In this document: piece after piece, positions 25,073 to 34,337 of the stretch
Layout: each line of letters starts with the position of its first letter
How positions within the stretch are numbered: position 1 is the first letter of the stretch
Origin: Bariatricus massiliensis
GTDB taxonomy: Bacteria > Bacillota > Clostridia > Lachnospirales > Lachnospiraceae
Direction: 5' to 3'
Assembly (NCBI RefSeq): GCF_900086725.1
Contig: NZ_LT574835.1
Span: 2,501 to 66,500 of the forward strand
Length of the DNA stretch: 64,000 nt
Notes under the pieces: model-generated
The model's input: only the letters and a program-made list of their open reading frames with translations
What the model was told of the DNA's origin: nothing
Databases searched by the model: none
Made by a program: the position numbers and the translations under genes

Positions 25073-26428
25073 TTAAATCTGCTGAATTGCCTCGTTAATA
25101 TTTCTCACCCCGATTATCTTGATTCCCTTTATATTTTTCACACTTTCACGGGAAACTTCCGGGATGATACATGTCTGAAAGCCAAGCTTCTTTGCCTCGG
25201 CAACCCTCTGCTCCGGCATATTTACGGCGCGTACTTCCCCGCTTAAGCCTACCTCCCCGAATACCATCGTGTCCTCGCTGACAGGCCGGTTCTTATAGCT
25301 CGAAACAATGGCCATAACAATCCCAAGATCTACGGCCGGTTCATTAATTTTAATACCCCCGGCAATATTGACATAGGCATCGTAATTGCCCAGATGATAA
25401 CCGATTCGCTTCTCCAGAACCGCCATCAACAGGTTCACACGGTTATAGTCAGTCCCGGCAGCGGTTCTTCTAGGCATTCCAAAGTTGCTCTCACAGACCA
25501 GCGCCTGAATTTCTAATAAAATGGGCCTTGTCCCTTCCATGGAACAGGCGACCACCGAGCCGGAGGCATGCTCCGGTCTCCCGTCGAGCATGAACTCAGA
25601 AGGATTCTTCACCTCACGCAGCCCGTTCTCCCTCATCTCAAAGACGCCGATTTCATTGGTCGAGCCGAACCGGTTCTTTACTCCACGTAAAATGCGGTAG
25701 GATGCATGACGGTCTCCTTCAAAATAGAGTACCGTGTCGACCATATGCTCCAGAACTCTTGGGCCTGCCACCGTCCCTTCTTTCGTCACATGTCCCACGA
25801 TAAAAATGGTGACGCAGAGTCCTTTGGCCAGCTGCATCAGCGTATTTGTCGCCTCCCTGACCTGCGATACACTGCCCGGCGCGGAGGTCACGTCCTCACT
25901 GTACATTGTCTGAATGGAATCAATCACGACGGTATCGGGCCTCTCTTTTTCTATGACGCTTCGGATTATGTCGAGATTGGTCTCGCAGAGCAGAAGAAGC
26001 CTGTCACTGAACTCCCCCATCCGCTGCGCTCTCAGCTTAATCTGGCGCAGCGACTCTTCACCGGAAATATACAGCACCTTCTTTTCAGCCTTCTCCAGCT
26101 GCTGGCACACCTGCAGTAAAAGCGTCGATTTTCCAATCCCCGGATCGCCGCCCACCAAAATTAACGAGCCGGGAACAATCCCCCCGCCCAAAACCCGGTT
26201 AAGCTCCTCAATATTCGTACTAATGCGTTCCTCATTTTCCATCTTGACTGCCGACAAGGGGACAACCTGCGATTCTTTTACTGATTTGGTCGAGGATGTC
26301 TTCGCCACCGTGACCTTCTCCTCCACAAAAGTATTCCACTCTTTGCACATGGGACACTGCCCCAGCCACTTGCTCTCCTCATGCCCACAGTTCTGACAGA
26401 AAAATACCGATTTTTTAGCCTTTGCCAT
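25073..26428 (-). CDS. radA: DNA repair protein RadA (Sms)
   Basis: 451-residue RadA with all family parts. The N-terminal four-cysteine zinc finger is FFCQNCGHEESKWLGQCPMC. The Walker A motif is GGDPGIGKST, Walker B lies in TVVIDSIQTMY, and the RadA-specific motif is GVKNRFGSTNEIG. The Lon-protease-like C-terminal domain ends the protein. RadA is a DnaB-like helicase that drives branch migration during recombination. It follows clpC and a small gene, a common Firmicute order. The GGAG ribosome site lies only a few bases from a palindromic repeat (26442-26483). Confidence 0.96.
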   Translation of the reverse strand: MAKAKKSVFFCQNCGHEESKWLGQCPMCKEWNTFVEEKVTVAKTSSTKSVKESQVVPLSAVKMENEERISTNIEELNRVLGGGIVPGSLILVGGDPGIGKSTLLLQVCQQLEKAEKKVLYISGEESLRQIKLRAQRMGEFSDRLLLLCETNLDIIRSVIEKERPDTVVIDSIQTMYSEDVTSAPGSVSQVREATNTLMQLAKGLCVTIFIVGHVTKEGTVAGPRVLEHMVDTVLYFEGDRHASYRILRGVKNRFGSTNEIGVFEMRENGLREVKNPSEFMLDGRPEHASGSVVACSMEGTRPILLEIQALVCESNFGMPRRTAAGTDYNRVNLLMAVLEKRIGYHLGNYDAYVNIAGGIKINEPAVDLGIVMAIVSSYKNRPVSEDTMVFGEVGLSGEVRAVNMPEQRVAEAKKLGFQTCIIPEVSRESVKNIKGIKIIGVRNINEAIQQI

Positions 26429-26441
26429 ATCCGCTCCTTAG

Positions 26442-26483
26442 CAAAGGGGACAGGTCCCAACGCGTTGGGACCTGTCCCCTTTG
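26442..26483. repeat. Palindromic intergenic repeat, copy A
   Basis: A perfect 42-bp palindrome: CAAAGGGGACAGGTCCCAACG followed by its exact complement. It fills the space between the stop of the gene at 26494 and the radA ribosome site. There is no T-tract behind it, so it is not a canonical terminator. Confidence 0.9.
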
Positions 26484-26493
26484 AATATGTAAC

Positions 26494-26904
26494 TTATTTT
26501 TTCACAATCTTTACAGCCACTTTTTCCTTGCCAAGCTCAGCGCTTAAACTGAGCTTGGCACTTAAGTTCGTAGACATATCTCCCACATTCACATCATTCA
26601 TATAAACCGTATATTCGCTGTCCGCCTCCAGCTCCAGCGTAATCTGTGCGTCTTCCGGACCAGATACTTCAAAAGATACGCTGTCTTCAGTAACTTCAAA
26701 ATGCTCTACAGCAGTTCCCGGTACAGATTCATATACAAACATCCCATTCCGCTCCAGCTTGGTAATCTCCTTAAATGTCTTTACTTTATATAAATCTCCC
26801 TGATATTCAAACCCATCCAACTTGGTCTTGGAATCCAGTGTGTAATCCCCAAAACTTAATGTTCCATCTGCTTCACTTTTGATAAGCTCTTTGACTGCTG
26901 TCAT
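26494..26904 (-). CDS. Small conserved protein of unknown function
   Basis: 136-residue acidic protein without signal peptide, membrane segment or cysteine. Segments such as GTLSFGDYTLDSKTK and KLERNGMFVYESVPGTAV recall a family seen in Lachnospiraceae that is sometimes auto-labelled endosialidase. I see no catalytic motif to support such an activity. The second half, rich in short alternating hydrophobic strands (ITLELEADSEYTVYMNDVNVG), suggests a beta-sandwich. It lies between clpC and radA on the same strand. The ribosome site AGGAGGAG is strong. Confidence 0.7.
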   Translation of the reverse strand: MTAVKELIKSEADGTLSFGDYTLDSKTKLDGFEYQGDLYKVKTFKEITKLERNGMFVYESVPGTAVEHFEVTEDSVSFEVSGPEDAQITLELEADSEYTVYMNDVNVGDMSTNLSAKLSLSAELGKEKVAVKIVKK

Positions 26905-26988
26905 TTTTTTTACTCCTCCTAATGGTATTTCTCATCTGAGTATCCTCAAATTTGTTGTTTTCATTATATAATAAAACCTGCTCTTTTG

Positions 26989-29436
26989 CTAGTCGTTTAT
27001 TCCCTTTGTGACAAATTTTATTTCTTTTTTAGAAATACCAGCCTCTACTTTTTCTCCCCTTTTTATCTCACCGCTCAGAAGCGCCTCGGCAAGCTTATCC
27101 TCCAACTGATTCTGTACCGCGCGGCGCAGAGGGCGTGCTCCGTACTTCTTATCCGTTCCGGTCTCCACAATATGTTTCTTTACAGAATCCCGTATGACCA
27201 GTGTAATATCCAGCTGTTCCTTGGCCCTCACGACCACTTCCCTGCACATCAGTCCTACAATCTTCTTCATGTCCTCATTATTCAGCGGATGGAATACGAG
27301 TATCTCATCTATACGGTTCAAGAATTCCGGTCTGAAAAGCTGCTTTACCTCATCCATAACGTTGCTCTTCATACGGTTATAATCCCCCGCCACATCTTCC
27401 ACTCTCGTAAATCCCAGCTTCTTCGGCTCAATGATCGCCTTAGCCCCCGCATTGGAGGTCATGATAATCACCGTGTTACGGAAATCCACCTTTCTTCCTT
27501 GTGAATCCGTAATGTGGCCATCGTCCAGAACCTGCAGCAGTATATTAAACACATCCGGATGCGCTTTCTCAATCTCGTCAAATAAAATAACCGAATACGG
27601 ATTGCGCCTGACTTTCTCACTGAGCTGTCCTCCGTCCTCATGTCCTACATATCCCGGAGGGGAGCCAATCATCTTTGCCACGCTGTGCTTTTCCATATAT
27701 TCCGACATATCGACGCGGATCATGGACTCTTCATTACCGAATAAAGCCTCGGCAAGCGCCTTGGAAAGCTCTGTCTTTCCGACACCTGTAGGCCCGAGGA
27801 ACAGGAAGGAACCGATTGGGCGGGTGGGATCTTTTAACCCGACCCTTCCTCTCTTCACCGCCTTGGCAAGCGCACGCACTGCGTCCTCCTGCCCGATGAC
27901 CCGTTTGTGCAGCGTCTTCTCAAGATTCCGGAGACGTACGCCTTCCGACTCATTCAGACGGCTCACCGGGATTTTCGTCCACGCGGAAATGACCTCCGCC
28001 ACATCCTCCTCCGATACGGAGACTTTCTTCCCGGCATTGTTTTTTTCGAAACGCTTTCTGGCTCCGTCAAGCTTCTTCTGTGCCTCCTGCTGTTCCTTAT
28101 GGAGAAGAGATGCCTCTTCCAGATTTGCTGTTCTAAGAGCCTCCTCTTTCTTGACAGACAGCTCGTGTATCAGAGACTCCAGTTTCATAATATTCTCCGG
28201 CACTTTGAACCCACGCAGATGCACACGGGAACAGCTTTCATCCAGCACATCAATGGCCTTGTCCGGCAGAAACCGGTCATTGATATAACGGCACGATAAA
28301 TGTACCGCCGCCTGAAGCGCTTCATCATCCACAGATACATTGTGGTGCGCCTCATATTTAGGCCGCAGCCCTTCCAAAATCTTCAGGCATTTCTCTTCAT
28401 CAGGCTCCTCTACCGTCACTGGCTGGAACCTGCGCTCAAGGGCCGCATCTTTTTCAATATATTTACGGTATTCCACAATTGTAGTCGCACCGATCAGCTG
28501 CATTTCCCCTCGTGCAAGAGACGGCTTCAGGATGTTGGATGCATCGATAGCGCCTTCCGCTCCTCCCGCCCCGATAATCGTATGGAGCTCATCCAAGAAC
28601 AAGATTACGTTTCCCGACGCTTTCACTTCACGTATCAGCCTTTTCATGCGGTCCTCGAACTCTCCCCGGTATTTGGAGCCGGCAATCATTCCCGGCAGAT
28701 CCAGCACAAGAATCCGCTTATCCTTCATGCTGTCCGGCACGATTCCCTGTGCGATTTGAATCGCGAGTCCTTCTACAATCGCAGTTTTTCCAACCCCCGG
28801 CTCCCCTACAAGACAAGGGTTGTTCTTCGTCCGGCGGCTTAATATCTGCATGATTCGGTAAATCTCTTCGTCTCTTCCAATTACAGGATCCAGCTTGCCC
28901 TCTCTGGCCTCTTCCGTCAAGTCCGTACTGTACTGCTCCATGATGCCGCCCTGAGCGTCGCTGTCCTTCTGATTCTCGGCATATTCTTTTGGATCCACGC
29001 CCATAGCGGTCAAAAGATCCTGCATAATCTTTTGAATATTGATATTTAATGTCATTAACATTCTGGCCGCCACACAGTCAACGTCCTTCAACATGGCAAT
29101 CAGCATATGTTCCGTCCCAATTTTTTTAGATTTAAACCGGGCCGCTTCGTTCCTGCTCTCTTCTAATATATAATTAAGCCTCGGACTTCTCTCGACCGGC
29201 TTTTTCTTCGGCACATCTGTCTCAGGCATAGATACAAGCGCATCCATTGTGCGGCGTATCTCAGCCTCATCTACCTTATTCATATCAAGCACCTGCCCCG
29301 CCACACCGGTAAATATCCGCTTAAGTCCCAGCAAGAGATGCTCCGTCCCAATATAAGGATGATTCAGCTCCTCAGCTATCTTTCTTGCCATATTCAGCGC
29401 TTCCTGCGCTTGTCTGGTATATTGATTCTCCGCCAT
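26989..29436 (-). CDS. clpC: ATP-dependent Clp protease ATP-binding subunit ClpC
   Basis: 815-residue HSP100 unfoldase. It has a double Clp-N repeat (residues about 1-145), a first AAA+ module with Walker A GEPGVGKTA and Walker B LFLDELH, a middle coiled-coil (UVR-like) domain around residues 410-470, and a second AAA+ module with GPTGVGKTE and LFDEIEKAHPDV. It delivers proteins to ClpP and controls stress and competence regulators. In Bacillus clpC follows ctsR, mcsA and mcsB. Here only a GntR-type regulator precedes it by 37 bases and no CtsR heptads are seen. Confidence 0.95.
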   Translation of the reverse strand: MAENQYTRQAQEALNMARKIAEELNHPYIGTEHLLLGLKRIFTGVAGQVLDMNKVDEAEIRRTMDALVSMPETDVPKKKPVERSPRLNYILEESRNEAARFKSKKIGTEHMLIAMLKDVDCVAARMLMTLNINIQKIMQDLLTAMGVDPKEYAENQKDSDAQGGIMEQYSTDLTEEAREGKLDPVIGRDEEIYRIMQILSRRTKNNPCLVGEPGVGKTAIVEGLAIQIAQGIVPDSMKDKRILVLDLPGMIAGSKYRGEFEDRMKRLIREVKASGNVILFLDELHTIIGAGGAEGAIDASNILKPSLARGEMQLIGATTIVEYRKYIEKDAALERRFQPVTVEEPDEEKCLKILEGLRPKYEAHHNVSVDDEALQAAVHLSCRYINDRFLPDKAIDVLDESCSRVHLRGFKVPENIMKLESLIHELSVKKEEALRTANLEEASLLHKEQQEAQKKLDGARKRFEKNNAGKKVSVSEEDVAEVISAWTKIPVSRLNESEGVRLRNLEKTLHKRVIGQEDAVRALAKAVKRGRVGLKDPTRPIGSFLFLGPTGVGKTELSKALAEALFGNEESMIRVDMSEYMEKHSVAKMIGSPPGYVGHEDGGQLSEKVRRNPYSVILFDEIEKAHPDVFNILLQVLDDGHITDSQGRKVDFRNTVIIMTSNAGAKAIIEPKKLGFTRVEDVAGDYNRMKSNVMDEVKQLFRPEFLNRIDEILVFHPLNNEDMKKIVGLMCREVVVRAKEQLDITLVIRDSVKKHIVETGTDKKYGARPLRRAVQNQLEDKLAEALLSGEIKRGEKVEAGISKKEIKFVTKGIND

Positions 29437-29473
29437 ATTCTAATAAGTCTCCTTTAAGTCTGATTTTCCTGCA

Positions 29474-29848
29474 TTATCTGCCTTCATAAACGGCATATAT
29501 TTCATCTACCAAGTTGTGCACTTCCTCCTTGGTAATATTCTTGCAGCGCCCTTTCGCAAGCAGCACCGTCATCTGTTCCTTCATATCCTCCAGCGCCTGC
29601 AGCTTATCCACATCGATACAGATAACCGCTCCCCTTCTCCTGTCCAGCTGGAGAAAGCCTTCCTGACGCAGTACATTGTATGCCTTATTCACTGTATGCA
29701 TGTTAATGCCGATATTATCTGCCAATTGTCTGACCGACGGCAGCGTATCCCCTTCTTGAATGGAAGAAGTGGCAATCCCCATGATAATCTGATTCCTCAA
29801 CTGTATATATATTGCTTCATCACTGTTAAAATCAATCTCAATGAACAT
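29474..29848 (-). CDS. GntR family transcriptional regulator (YtrA subfamily)
   Basis: 124-residue regulator with an N-terminal winged helix (YIQLRNQIIMGIATSSIQEGDTLPSVRQLADNIGINMHTVNKAYNVLRQEGFL) and only a short helical tail, the YtrA-type layout. The start at 29848 has AGAGGTG upstream; a longer frame exists without a ribosome site. It lies 37 bases before clpC with a promoter (29889-29917) ahead of both, so it probably controls the two-gene transcript, in the place taken by ctsR in other Firmicutes. The effector is unknown. Confidence 0.85.
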   Translation of the reverse strand: MFIEIDFNSDEAIYIQLRNQIIMGIATSSIQEGDTLPSVRQLADNIGINMHTVNKAYNVLRQEGFLQLDRRRGAVICIDVDKLQALEDMKEQMTVLLAKGRCKNITKEEVHNLVDEIYAVYEGR

Positions 29849-29888
29849 AAAAACACCTCTTTTTTCTTTCGCCGTCTTTGTTATATAC

Positions 29889-29917
29889 ATGTTAGCACAG
29901 ATGCGCCGCTTTGTAAA
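29889..29917 (-). promoter_or_regulatory. Promoter of the gntR-clpC transcript
   Basis: Minus-strand TTTACA (29912-29917) and TAACAT (29889-29894) with a 17-base spacer, 41 bases ahead of the gntR start. No CtsR-type heptad repeats were found nearby. Confidence 0.55.
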
Positions 29918-29956
29918 GGAGGCTTTCGCCCCTCTCCCCGCCACTTCCGGACGCTA

Positions 29957-30000
29957 AAGCAGCCCCGTACGAGACTGCCTTCTCTCATACGGGGCTGCTT
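29957..30000 (-). terminator. Terminator after ald
   Basis: AAGCAGCCCCGTA and TACGGGGCTGCTT form a 13-bp GC-rich stem around an 18-base loop, 13 bases past the alanine dehydrogenase stop codon. Confidence 0.8.
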
Positions 30001-30012
30001 GCAGTACTTCTT

Positions 30013-31125
30013 CTAGAACATTTCCTTAATATCACTATATTCTATCCCGAAGCTGTCTGCCACATTCTTACAGGTCAATTTTCCATCGTAGGTATTAATC
30101 GCGGAATAAATCACGTCATTTTCCCGACAGGCTCTTTCCAGACCTTTGCCAGCAATCTCAAGACCATACTTCAAAGTCGCATTGGTCAACGCGATGGTAG
30201 AGGTGCGTGGAACCGCTCCCGGCATATTTCCTACGCAGTAATGAATAATTCCGTCTACTTCGTAAATCGGATCGTCATGATAAGTTACCTTTGTCGTCTC
30301 ACAGCATCCACCCTGATCAACGGCAACATCTACAATGACGGCTCCCGGCTTCATTTCCTTCAAATACTTAGCTTTCACAAGCTTTGGCGCCGCAAGTCCA
30401 GGTATCAGTACACTACCGATTACCAAATCCGCCTCTTTCACAGCATTTTCAATATTAACGTCGGTAGAGTACAGAGTCTGGATTCTGGCGCCGAAGATAT
30501 CGTCCAGATACGCCAGTCTCTGGATATTCATATCAATTACCGTGACATTAGCTCCCATGCCGACTGCAATCTTGCACGCATTGGTTCCCACACTGCCGCC
30601 GCCAATGATCACGACATTAGCCTTCGGGGTTCCCGGCACACCGGAAAGCAGGACACCACGGCCCCCAAAAATCTTCTCCAAATATTTAGCGCCCTCCTGC
30701 ACGGACAAACGGCCGGCAATCTGGCTCATCGGCGCCAACAGAGGCAGGCTTCCATTTCTCTCCACAAGTGTCTCGTACGCAACTCCCTTGACCTTCTTGC
30801 TCAGCAGGGCGTCGGTCTGCGGCCGGTCTGCCGCAAGATGTAGGTAAGTATAAATAATCAGTCCTTCATGGAATAATTCATATTCTGCTTCCAAGGGTTC
30901 CTTAACTTTGACCATCATATCTACGGTATCCCACACTTCTTTTGCCGTGTCAAGAATCGTGGCTCCCGCTTTTTCATATTCCTCCGTTGTAAATGCTGAC
31001 CCAAGTCCTGCATCACGCTCCACATATACCTCATGCCCTGCGTTTACATAGCTTTTTACATTATCTGGTGTCAGTCCAATACGATACTCGTACTTTTTAA
31101 TTTCCTTGACAGTTCCAACTTTCAT
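30013..31125 (-). CDS. ald: Alanine dehydrogenase
   Basis: 370-residue NAD-dependent alanine dehydrogenase. The N-terminal MKVGTVKEIKKYEYRIGLTPDNV is typical, with the pyruvate-binding Arg in EYRIGL and the Lys in VKVKEP. The Rossmann segment is VVIIGGGSVGTNACKIAVGMGA followed by VIDMN, and DQGG plus HYCVGNMPGAVPRTST complete the site. It interconverts alanine with pyruvate and ammonia. It is divergent from an RpiR-type regulator 270 bases away that may control it. The ammonia-rich allantoin pathway would make the reverse reaction useful (speculation). Confidence 0.95.
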   Translation of the reverse strand: MKVGTVKEIKKYEYRIGLTPDNVKSYVNAGHEVYVERDAGLGSAFTTEEYEKAGATILDTAKEVWDTVDMMVKVKEPLEAEYELFHEGLIIYTYLHLAADRPQTDALLSKKVKGVAYETLVERNGSLPLLAPMSQIAGRLSVQEGAKYLEKIFGGRGVLLSGVPGTPKANVVIIGGGSVGTNACKIAVGMGANVTVIDMNIQRLAYLDDIFGARIQTLYSTDVNIENAVKEADLVIGSVLIPGLAAPKLVKAKYLKEMKPGAVIVDVAVDQGGCCETTKVTYHDDPIYEVDGIIHYCVGNMPGAVPRTSTIALTNATLKYGLEIAGKGLERACRENDVIYSAINTYDGKLTCKNVADSFGIEYSDIKEMF

Positions 31126-31397
31126 TTTCTAATACCTCCTAATTGCTTTGGCGTTTCCCCAATTTTCTTATTGAATATTTTTCTTCTTTATTTTCGTTCT
31201 GTGAAGAATATTATTCATTTATCTGTTTTAATGGTAACATAGCTCTATACGCATTTCAACAAAAGATATTTTTTTAACAAAACTTTTAATTTAAGCACAT
31301 TTTCTTTTATTGTATTTACAATTACCGGTTGCTTTTTATAGTTTTTCATGCTTAAATAAACTTATGAATAAGTAGCGAAATAGCTTCGGAGGTAGTT
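31126..31397. promoter_or_regulatory. Divergent ald / rpiR intergenic region
   Basis: 272 AT-rich bases between two divergent genes. For ald, minus-strand TTGAAA and TATGTTACCAT are the best but weak promoter match (about 31230-31260). For the regulator a GGAGG ribosome site precedes the ATG. No hairpin or riboswitch was recognised. Confidence 0.35.
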
Positions 31398-32255
31398 ATG
31401 AAAGAATTACGTGACTTGATTGCGGGGTCAACTTTAACAAAGACTCAGACTCTTATTGCAGATTATGTTCTGGATCATGCCGCAGACGCATGCTTTATGA
31501 CATCTACCGATTTGGCGATCACCATCGGTGTCAGCGAGTCTTCTATTATCCGTTTTACCCGTACACTTGGTTTTGATGGATTCATGGATTTTCAAAAAGC
31601 TCTGCGGGAAGGTTACCAGCGGAATGTACTAAATATCTCAAGTCAGATAACCGTGCCGTCCCAGCGCGTCCTGAAGCGCTCTAAGCTGAAGTCCGATTCT
31701 GACTATATCAACAATCATTTTCAAAATGTAGTCAGCAATCTGGAACAGGCTCTCCTAAACAATCCACCTGAAACCTATGAGTCTGCCGCAGAACTGCTTG
31801 TGAAAAGCCGGCGCAAATTCATCGTTGCCTCGCGTGGAAACGCCGGACTTGGCGCGTATCTGCTTCTCTATCTGTCGCAGATGCTTCCGAGCGTGAGCGC
31901 TACCGACTTTATCAGCACGGCCCCCATGGATCACATGTGCCACCTGTCAAAGGAGGACTGTATTATTTTTGTCAGCCTCCCCAGATATTCATCTTTGGAC
32001 AAGCTGTCTGCAGATATGGCCAAAAAAAGCGGCGCCCAGATTATCGTGATAACAGATAAGCCAAGCGCCCTGCTGGCAGGATATGCTGACATTTTATTTA
32101 CAGTGCCTGTAGATAACAATAACTTTTTTAATTCTCTTGTAGGCGCCCAATTTATAGTGGAAGAATTGTGCGAGACACTGAGCCACAAGGTAAAGGGGCT
32201 GGAAAAGCGGCTGCAAAATATAGACCGTTATATCAGTGAGCTGGGGATTTACTAA
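31398..32255 (+). CDS. MurR/RpiR family transcriptional regulator
   Basis: 285-residue regulator with an N-terminal RpiR-type HTH (TDLAITIGVSESSIIRFTRTLGFDGFMDFQKAL, residues about 36-70) and a C-terminal SIS domain (residues about 125-265) that normally binds a phosphosugar. The SIS core is seen in KFIVASRGNAGLGAYLLLYL and IIVITDKPSALLAGYADILFTVP. It is divergent from alanine dehydrogenase and followed by an XRE regulator. The ligand and target are unknown; ald is the nearest candidate. Confidence 0.85.
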   Translation: MKELRDLIAGSTLTKTQTLIADYVLDHAADACFMTSTDLAITIGVSESSIIRFTRTLGFDGFMDFQKALREGYQRNVLNISSQITVPSQRVLKRSKLKSDSDYINNHFQNVVSNLEQALLNNPPETYESAAELLVKSRRKFIVASRGNAGLGAYLLLYLSQMLPSVSATDFISTAPMDHMCHLSKEDCIIFVSLPRYSSLDKLSADMAKKSGAQIIVITDKPSALLAGYADILFTVPVDNNNFFNSLVGAQFIVEELCETLSHKVKGLEKRLQNIDRYISELGIY

Positions 32256-32372
32256 AGTCCCTCCTAGTTCTCCAGCCTTATATATTGCGTATTAGTAAAG
32301 TAAACTTGCGTTTCTATGAATTCAATTTAAACTTAATACCTGTTAAAATTTATACCAACAGGAGGAGTTCAT

Positions 32373-32720
32373 ATGGACGCTTTATTGAATGAAAAAATCG
32401 GAGCACGGATTCGTACAGTCCGTCAGTCAAAAAAATTAACGCAGGAGAAGCTTGCAGAAGAGGCGGACCTTTCTCCAAGTTATATCAGCCGGGTGGAAAA
32501 TGGAGACAGCGCCGCAAGTCTGGACTCCCTCTATCATATTGCTCTTGCGATGAATGTCGGCATTGAAGTTTTGATTTGTGATTTATTTCTTACCTCTCCC
32601 AAAAATGAGACAATTAAAGAAATCAATATCACGGCATCGTCTTTGACACCCAAAAAGCAAAAAATTGCACTACACTATCTGCAGTATTTATCATCTTCAG
32701 ATTTAGATTTAGACGAATAA
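32373..32720 (+). CDS. XRE family helix-turn-helix regulator
   Basis: 115-residue Cro/C1-type protein. The HTH spans residues about 9-65 (IRTVRQSKKLTQEKLAEEADLSPSYISRVENGD). A short helical C-terminal part (TASSLTPKKQKIALHYLQYL) has no known ligand-binding fold. It has a strong AGGAGGAG ribosome site. It lies 118 bases behind the RpiR gene and ends in its own small terminator. No target can be named. Confidence 0.85.
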   Translation: MDALLNEKIGARIRTVRQSKKLTQEKLAEEADLSPSYISRVENGDSAASLDSLYHIALAMNVGIEVLICDLFLTSPKNETIKEINITASSLTPKKQKIALHYLQYLSSSDLDLDE

Positions 32721-32725
32721 AGAAC

Positions 32726-32743
32726 GTGCCTTGGCACATTTTT
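32726..32743 (+). terminator. Short terminator after the XRE gene
   Basis: GTGCC-TT-GGCAC followed by ATTTTT, a few bases past the stop codon. The stem is only five pairs, so it may be weak. Confidence 0.5.
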
Positions 32744-32808
32744 GCGTCGAGCACGCATCCGCCGGAGGGCTTGCTATTTCATTGGACGAGCTTTCCTAAA
32801 AAGTAACA

Positions 32809-32858
32809 AAAACGCATCTGTCCTCAGAACTGATTGTTCTCCTCAACAGATGCGTTTT
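32809..32858. terminator. Terminator between XRE gene and glmM
   Basis: AAAACGCATCTGT and ACAGATGCGTTTT form a 13-bp stem around a 24-base loop that itself can pair (AGAAC/GTTCT). It is symmetric and can end transcription from both sides, mainly glmM on the minus strand. Confidence 0.75.
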
Positions 32859-32872
32859 ATTATTTTAAATCT

Positions 32873-34219
32873 TTAACCTACAATCAAGCCCTGTTGTTCC
32901 ATGACATCTATCACCTGATTTACATATTTCGCGCAGAGCTCATCCGTGGAAGCCTCTACCATTACTCGAATGACCGGTTCCGTGCCGCTTTCACGTACAA
33001 GAATCCGTCCGTCATCTCCCAGACACTCTCCAACCGTTTCCACAGCTTTCACTACTTCCGGGTTTTCTCTCGCCGTCTTCTTATCAGATACACGTACATT
33101 TTTCAAGAGCTGAGGATAGATTTTTACCTCTTCCGCCAATTTGCTCAAGGTCTGCTTTTTCTCCATGATTACTTCCATGATCATCAGCGATGTAAGGATT
33201 CCGTCTCCCGTTGTGGCGTGTTTACTGAAAATAATATGGCCGGACTGTTCTCCGCCTAATGAGAAGTTGTTCTGAACCATATTTTCATATACATATTTGT
33301 CGCCAACTTTTGTTTTCTCATACTTGATGCCCGCTTTATCACACGCTTTATAGAGTCCCAAATTGGACATAATCGTTGTGACAATCGTGTCCCCGTTCAG
33401 GCGGCCCTGCTCTTTCAAATATTTTCCGCAGATGTAGAGCACCAAATCACCGTCTATAACATTTCCCTTATCATCCACTGCTATGCACCGGTCCGCGTCA
33501 CCGTCATAGGCAAATCCTACGTCCAAACCCTTTTCTTTTACAAACTCTTGAAGCACATGAATGTGCGTAGAACCACAGTCTGTATTGATATTGATACCGT
33601 TCGGCTCATTGTTGATAACATATGTCTTCGCACCCAGCGCGTCGTAGACACTTTTCGCAATCGCGAACGCACTTCCGTTTGAGCAGTCCAGACCAATTTT
33701 CATATCCTTAAACGAGCGGGTTGCCAGAGAAATCAGATGCCCGATATAGCGGTTTCTTCCTGCGGCATAATCTATAGTCCGGCCGATATTTTCCTTCTGG
33801 GCCAGAGGCAGTTCTTCGATAAGGCCATCAATATACGCTTCGATCTTATCCTCTACCTCCGCCTCAATCTTGTGTCCTTTTCCGTTAATTAGTTTGATTC
33901 CATTATCATAGAACGGATTATGGCTCGCAGAGATCATGATGCCACAATCAAAATCCTCTGTTCTTGTCACATACGAAACACTCGGCGTTGTGGTAACATG
34001 CAGAAGATAAGCGTCAGCCCCCGAAGCAGTAAGCCCGGACGCCAGCGCATACTCAAACATATAACTACTCCTTCTTGTATCTTTTCCGATGACAATCCTC
34101 GCCTTGTGCTCCTGACCATAATACCATCCAAGATAACGTCCAACCTTAAAAGCATGCTCTACAGTTAAATTCACATTAGCTTCCCCACGGAAACCGTCTG
34201 TACCAAAATATTTACCCAT
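32873..34219 (-). CDS. glmM: Phosphoglucosamine mutase
   Basis: 448-residue GlmM. The N terminus GKYFGTDGFRGEAN is diagnostic, the active-site phosphoserine loop is ISASHNPFYDNGIK, the metal loop is AYDGDADRC, the sugar loop is GGEQSGHI, and the phosphate loop is VRESGTEPVIRVM. It converts glucosamine-6-phosphate to glucosamine-1-phosphate for peptidoglycan precursors. It is transcribed alone from a consensus promoter (34293-34321) and ended by the hairpin at 32809-32858. Confidence 0.96.
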   Translation of the reverse strand: MGKYFGTDGFRGEANVNLTVEHAFKVGRYLGWYYGQEHKARIVIGKDTRRSSYMFEYALASGLTASGADAYLLHVTTTPSVSYVTRTEDFDCGIMISASHNPFYDNGIKLINGKGHKIEAEVEDKIEAYIDGLIEELPLAQKENIGRTIDYAAGRNRYIGHLISLATRSFKDMKIGLDCSNGSAFAIAKSVYDALGAKTYVINNEPNGININTDCGSTHIHVLQEFVKEKGLDVGFAYDGDADRCIAVDDKGNVIDGDLVLYICGKYLKEQGRLNGDTIVTTIMSNLGLYKACDKAGIKYEKTKVGDKYVYENMVQNNFSLGGEQSGHIIFSKHATTGDGILTSLMIMEVIMEKKQTLSKLAEEVKIYPQLLKNVRVSDKKTARENPEVVKAVETVGECLGDDGRILVRESGTEPVIRVMVEASTDELCAKYVNQVIDVMEQQGLIVG

Positions 34220-34292
34220 TTTTATTGTCTCCTTTTATGTCCTTTTGACATTTCGACCGTTTTTTTTGCACTATCAGTCTATTAACGGATAT

Positions 34293-34321
34293 ATTATATC
34301 GGTTTTTTAGTATTTTCGCAA
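34293..34321 (-). promoter_or_regulatory. Promoter of glmM
   Basis: Minus-strand TTGCGA (34316-34321) and a perfect TATAAT (34293-34298) with a 17-base spacer, 74 bases before the start codon. A palindromic repeat ends 17 bases upstream of it. Confidence 0.6.
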
Positions 34322-34337
34322 TACCTTTTTATGCAAT

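Noticed and set aside
5258..31280. Sixteen-base match GATATTTTTTTAACAA upstream of the first amidohydrolase (5258) and of ald (31265) as a shared operator
   Set aside because: Nearly all A/T with a seven-T run; expected by chance in AT-rich promoter DNA and with no second element in common.
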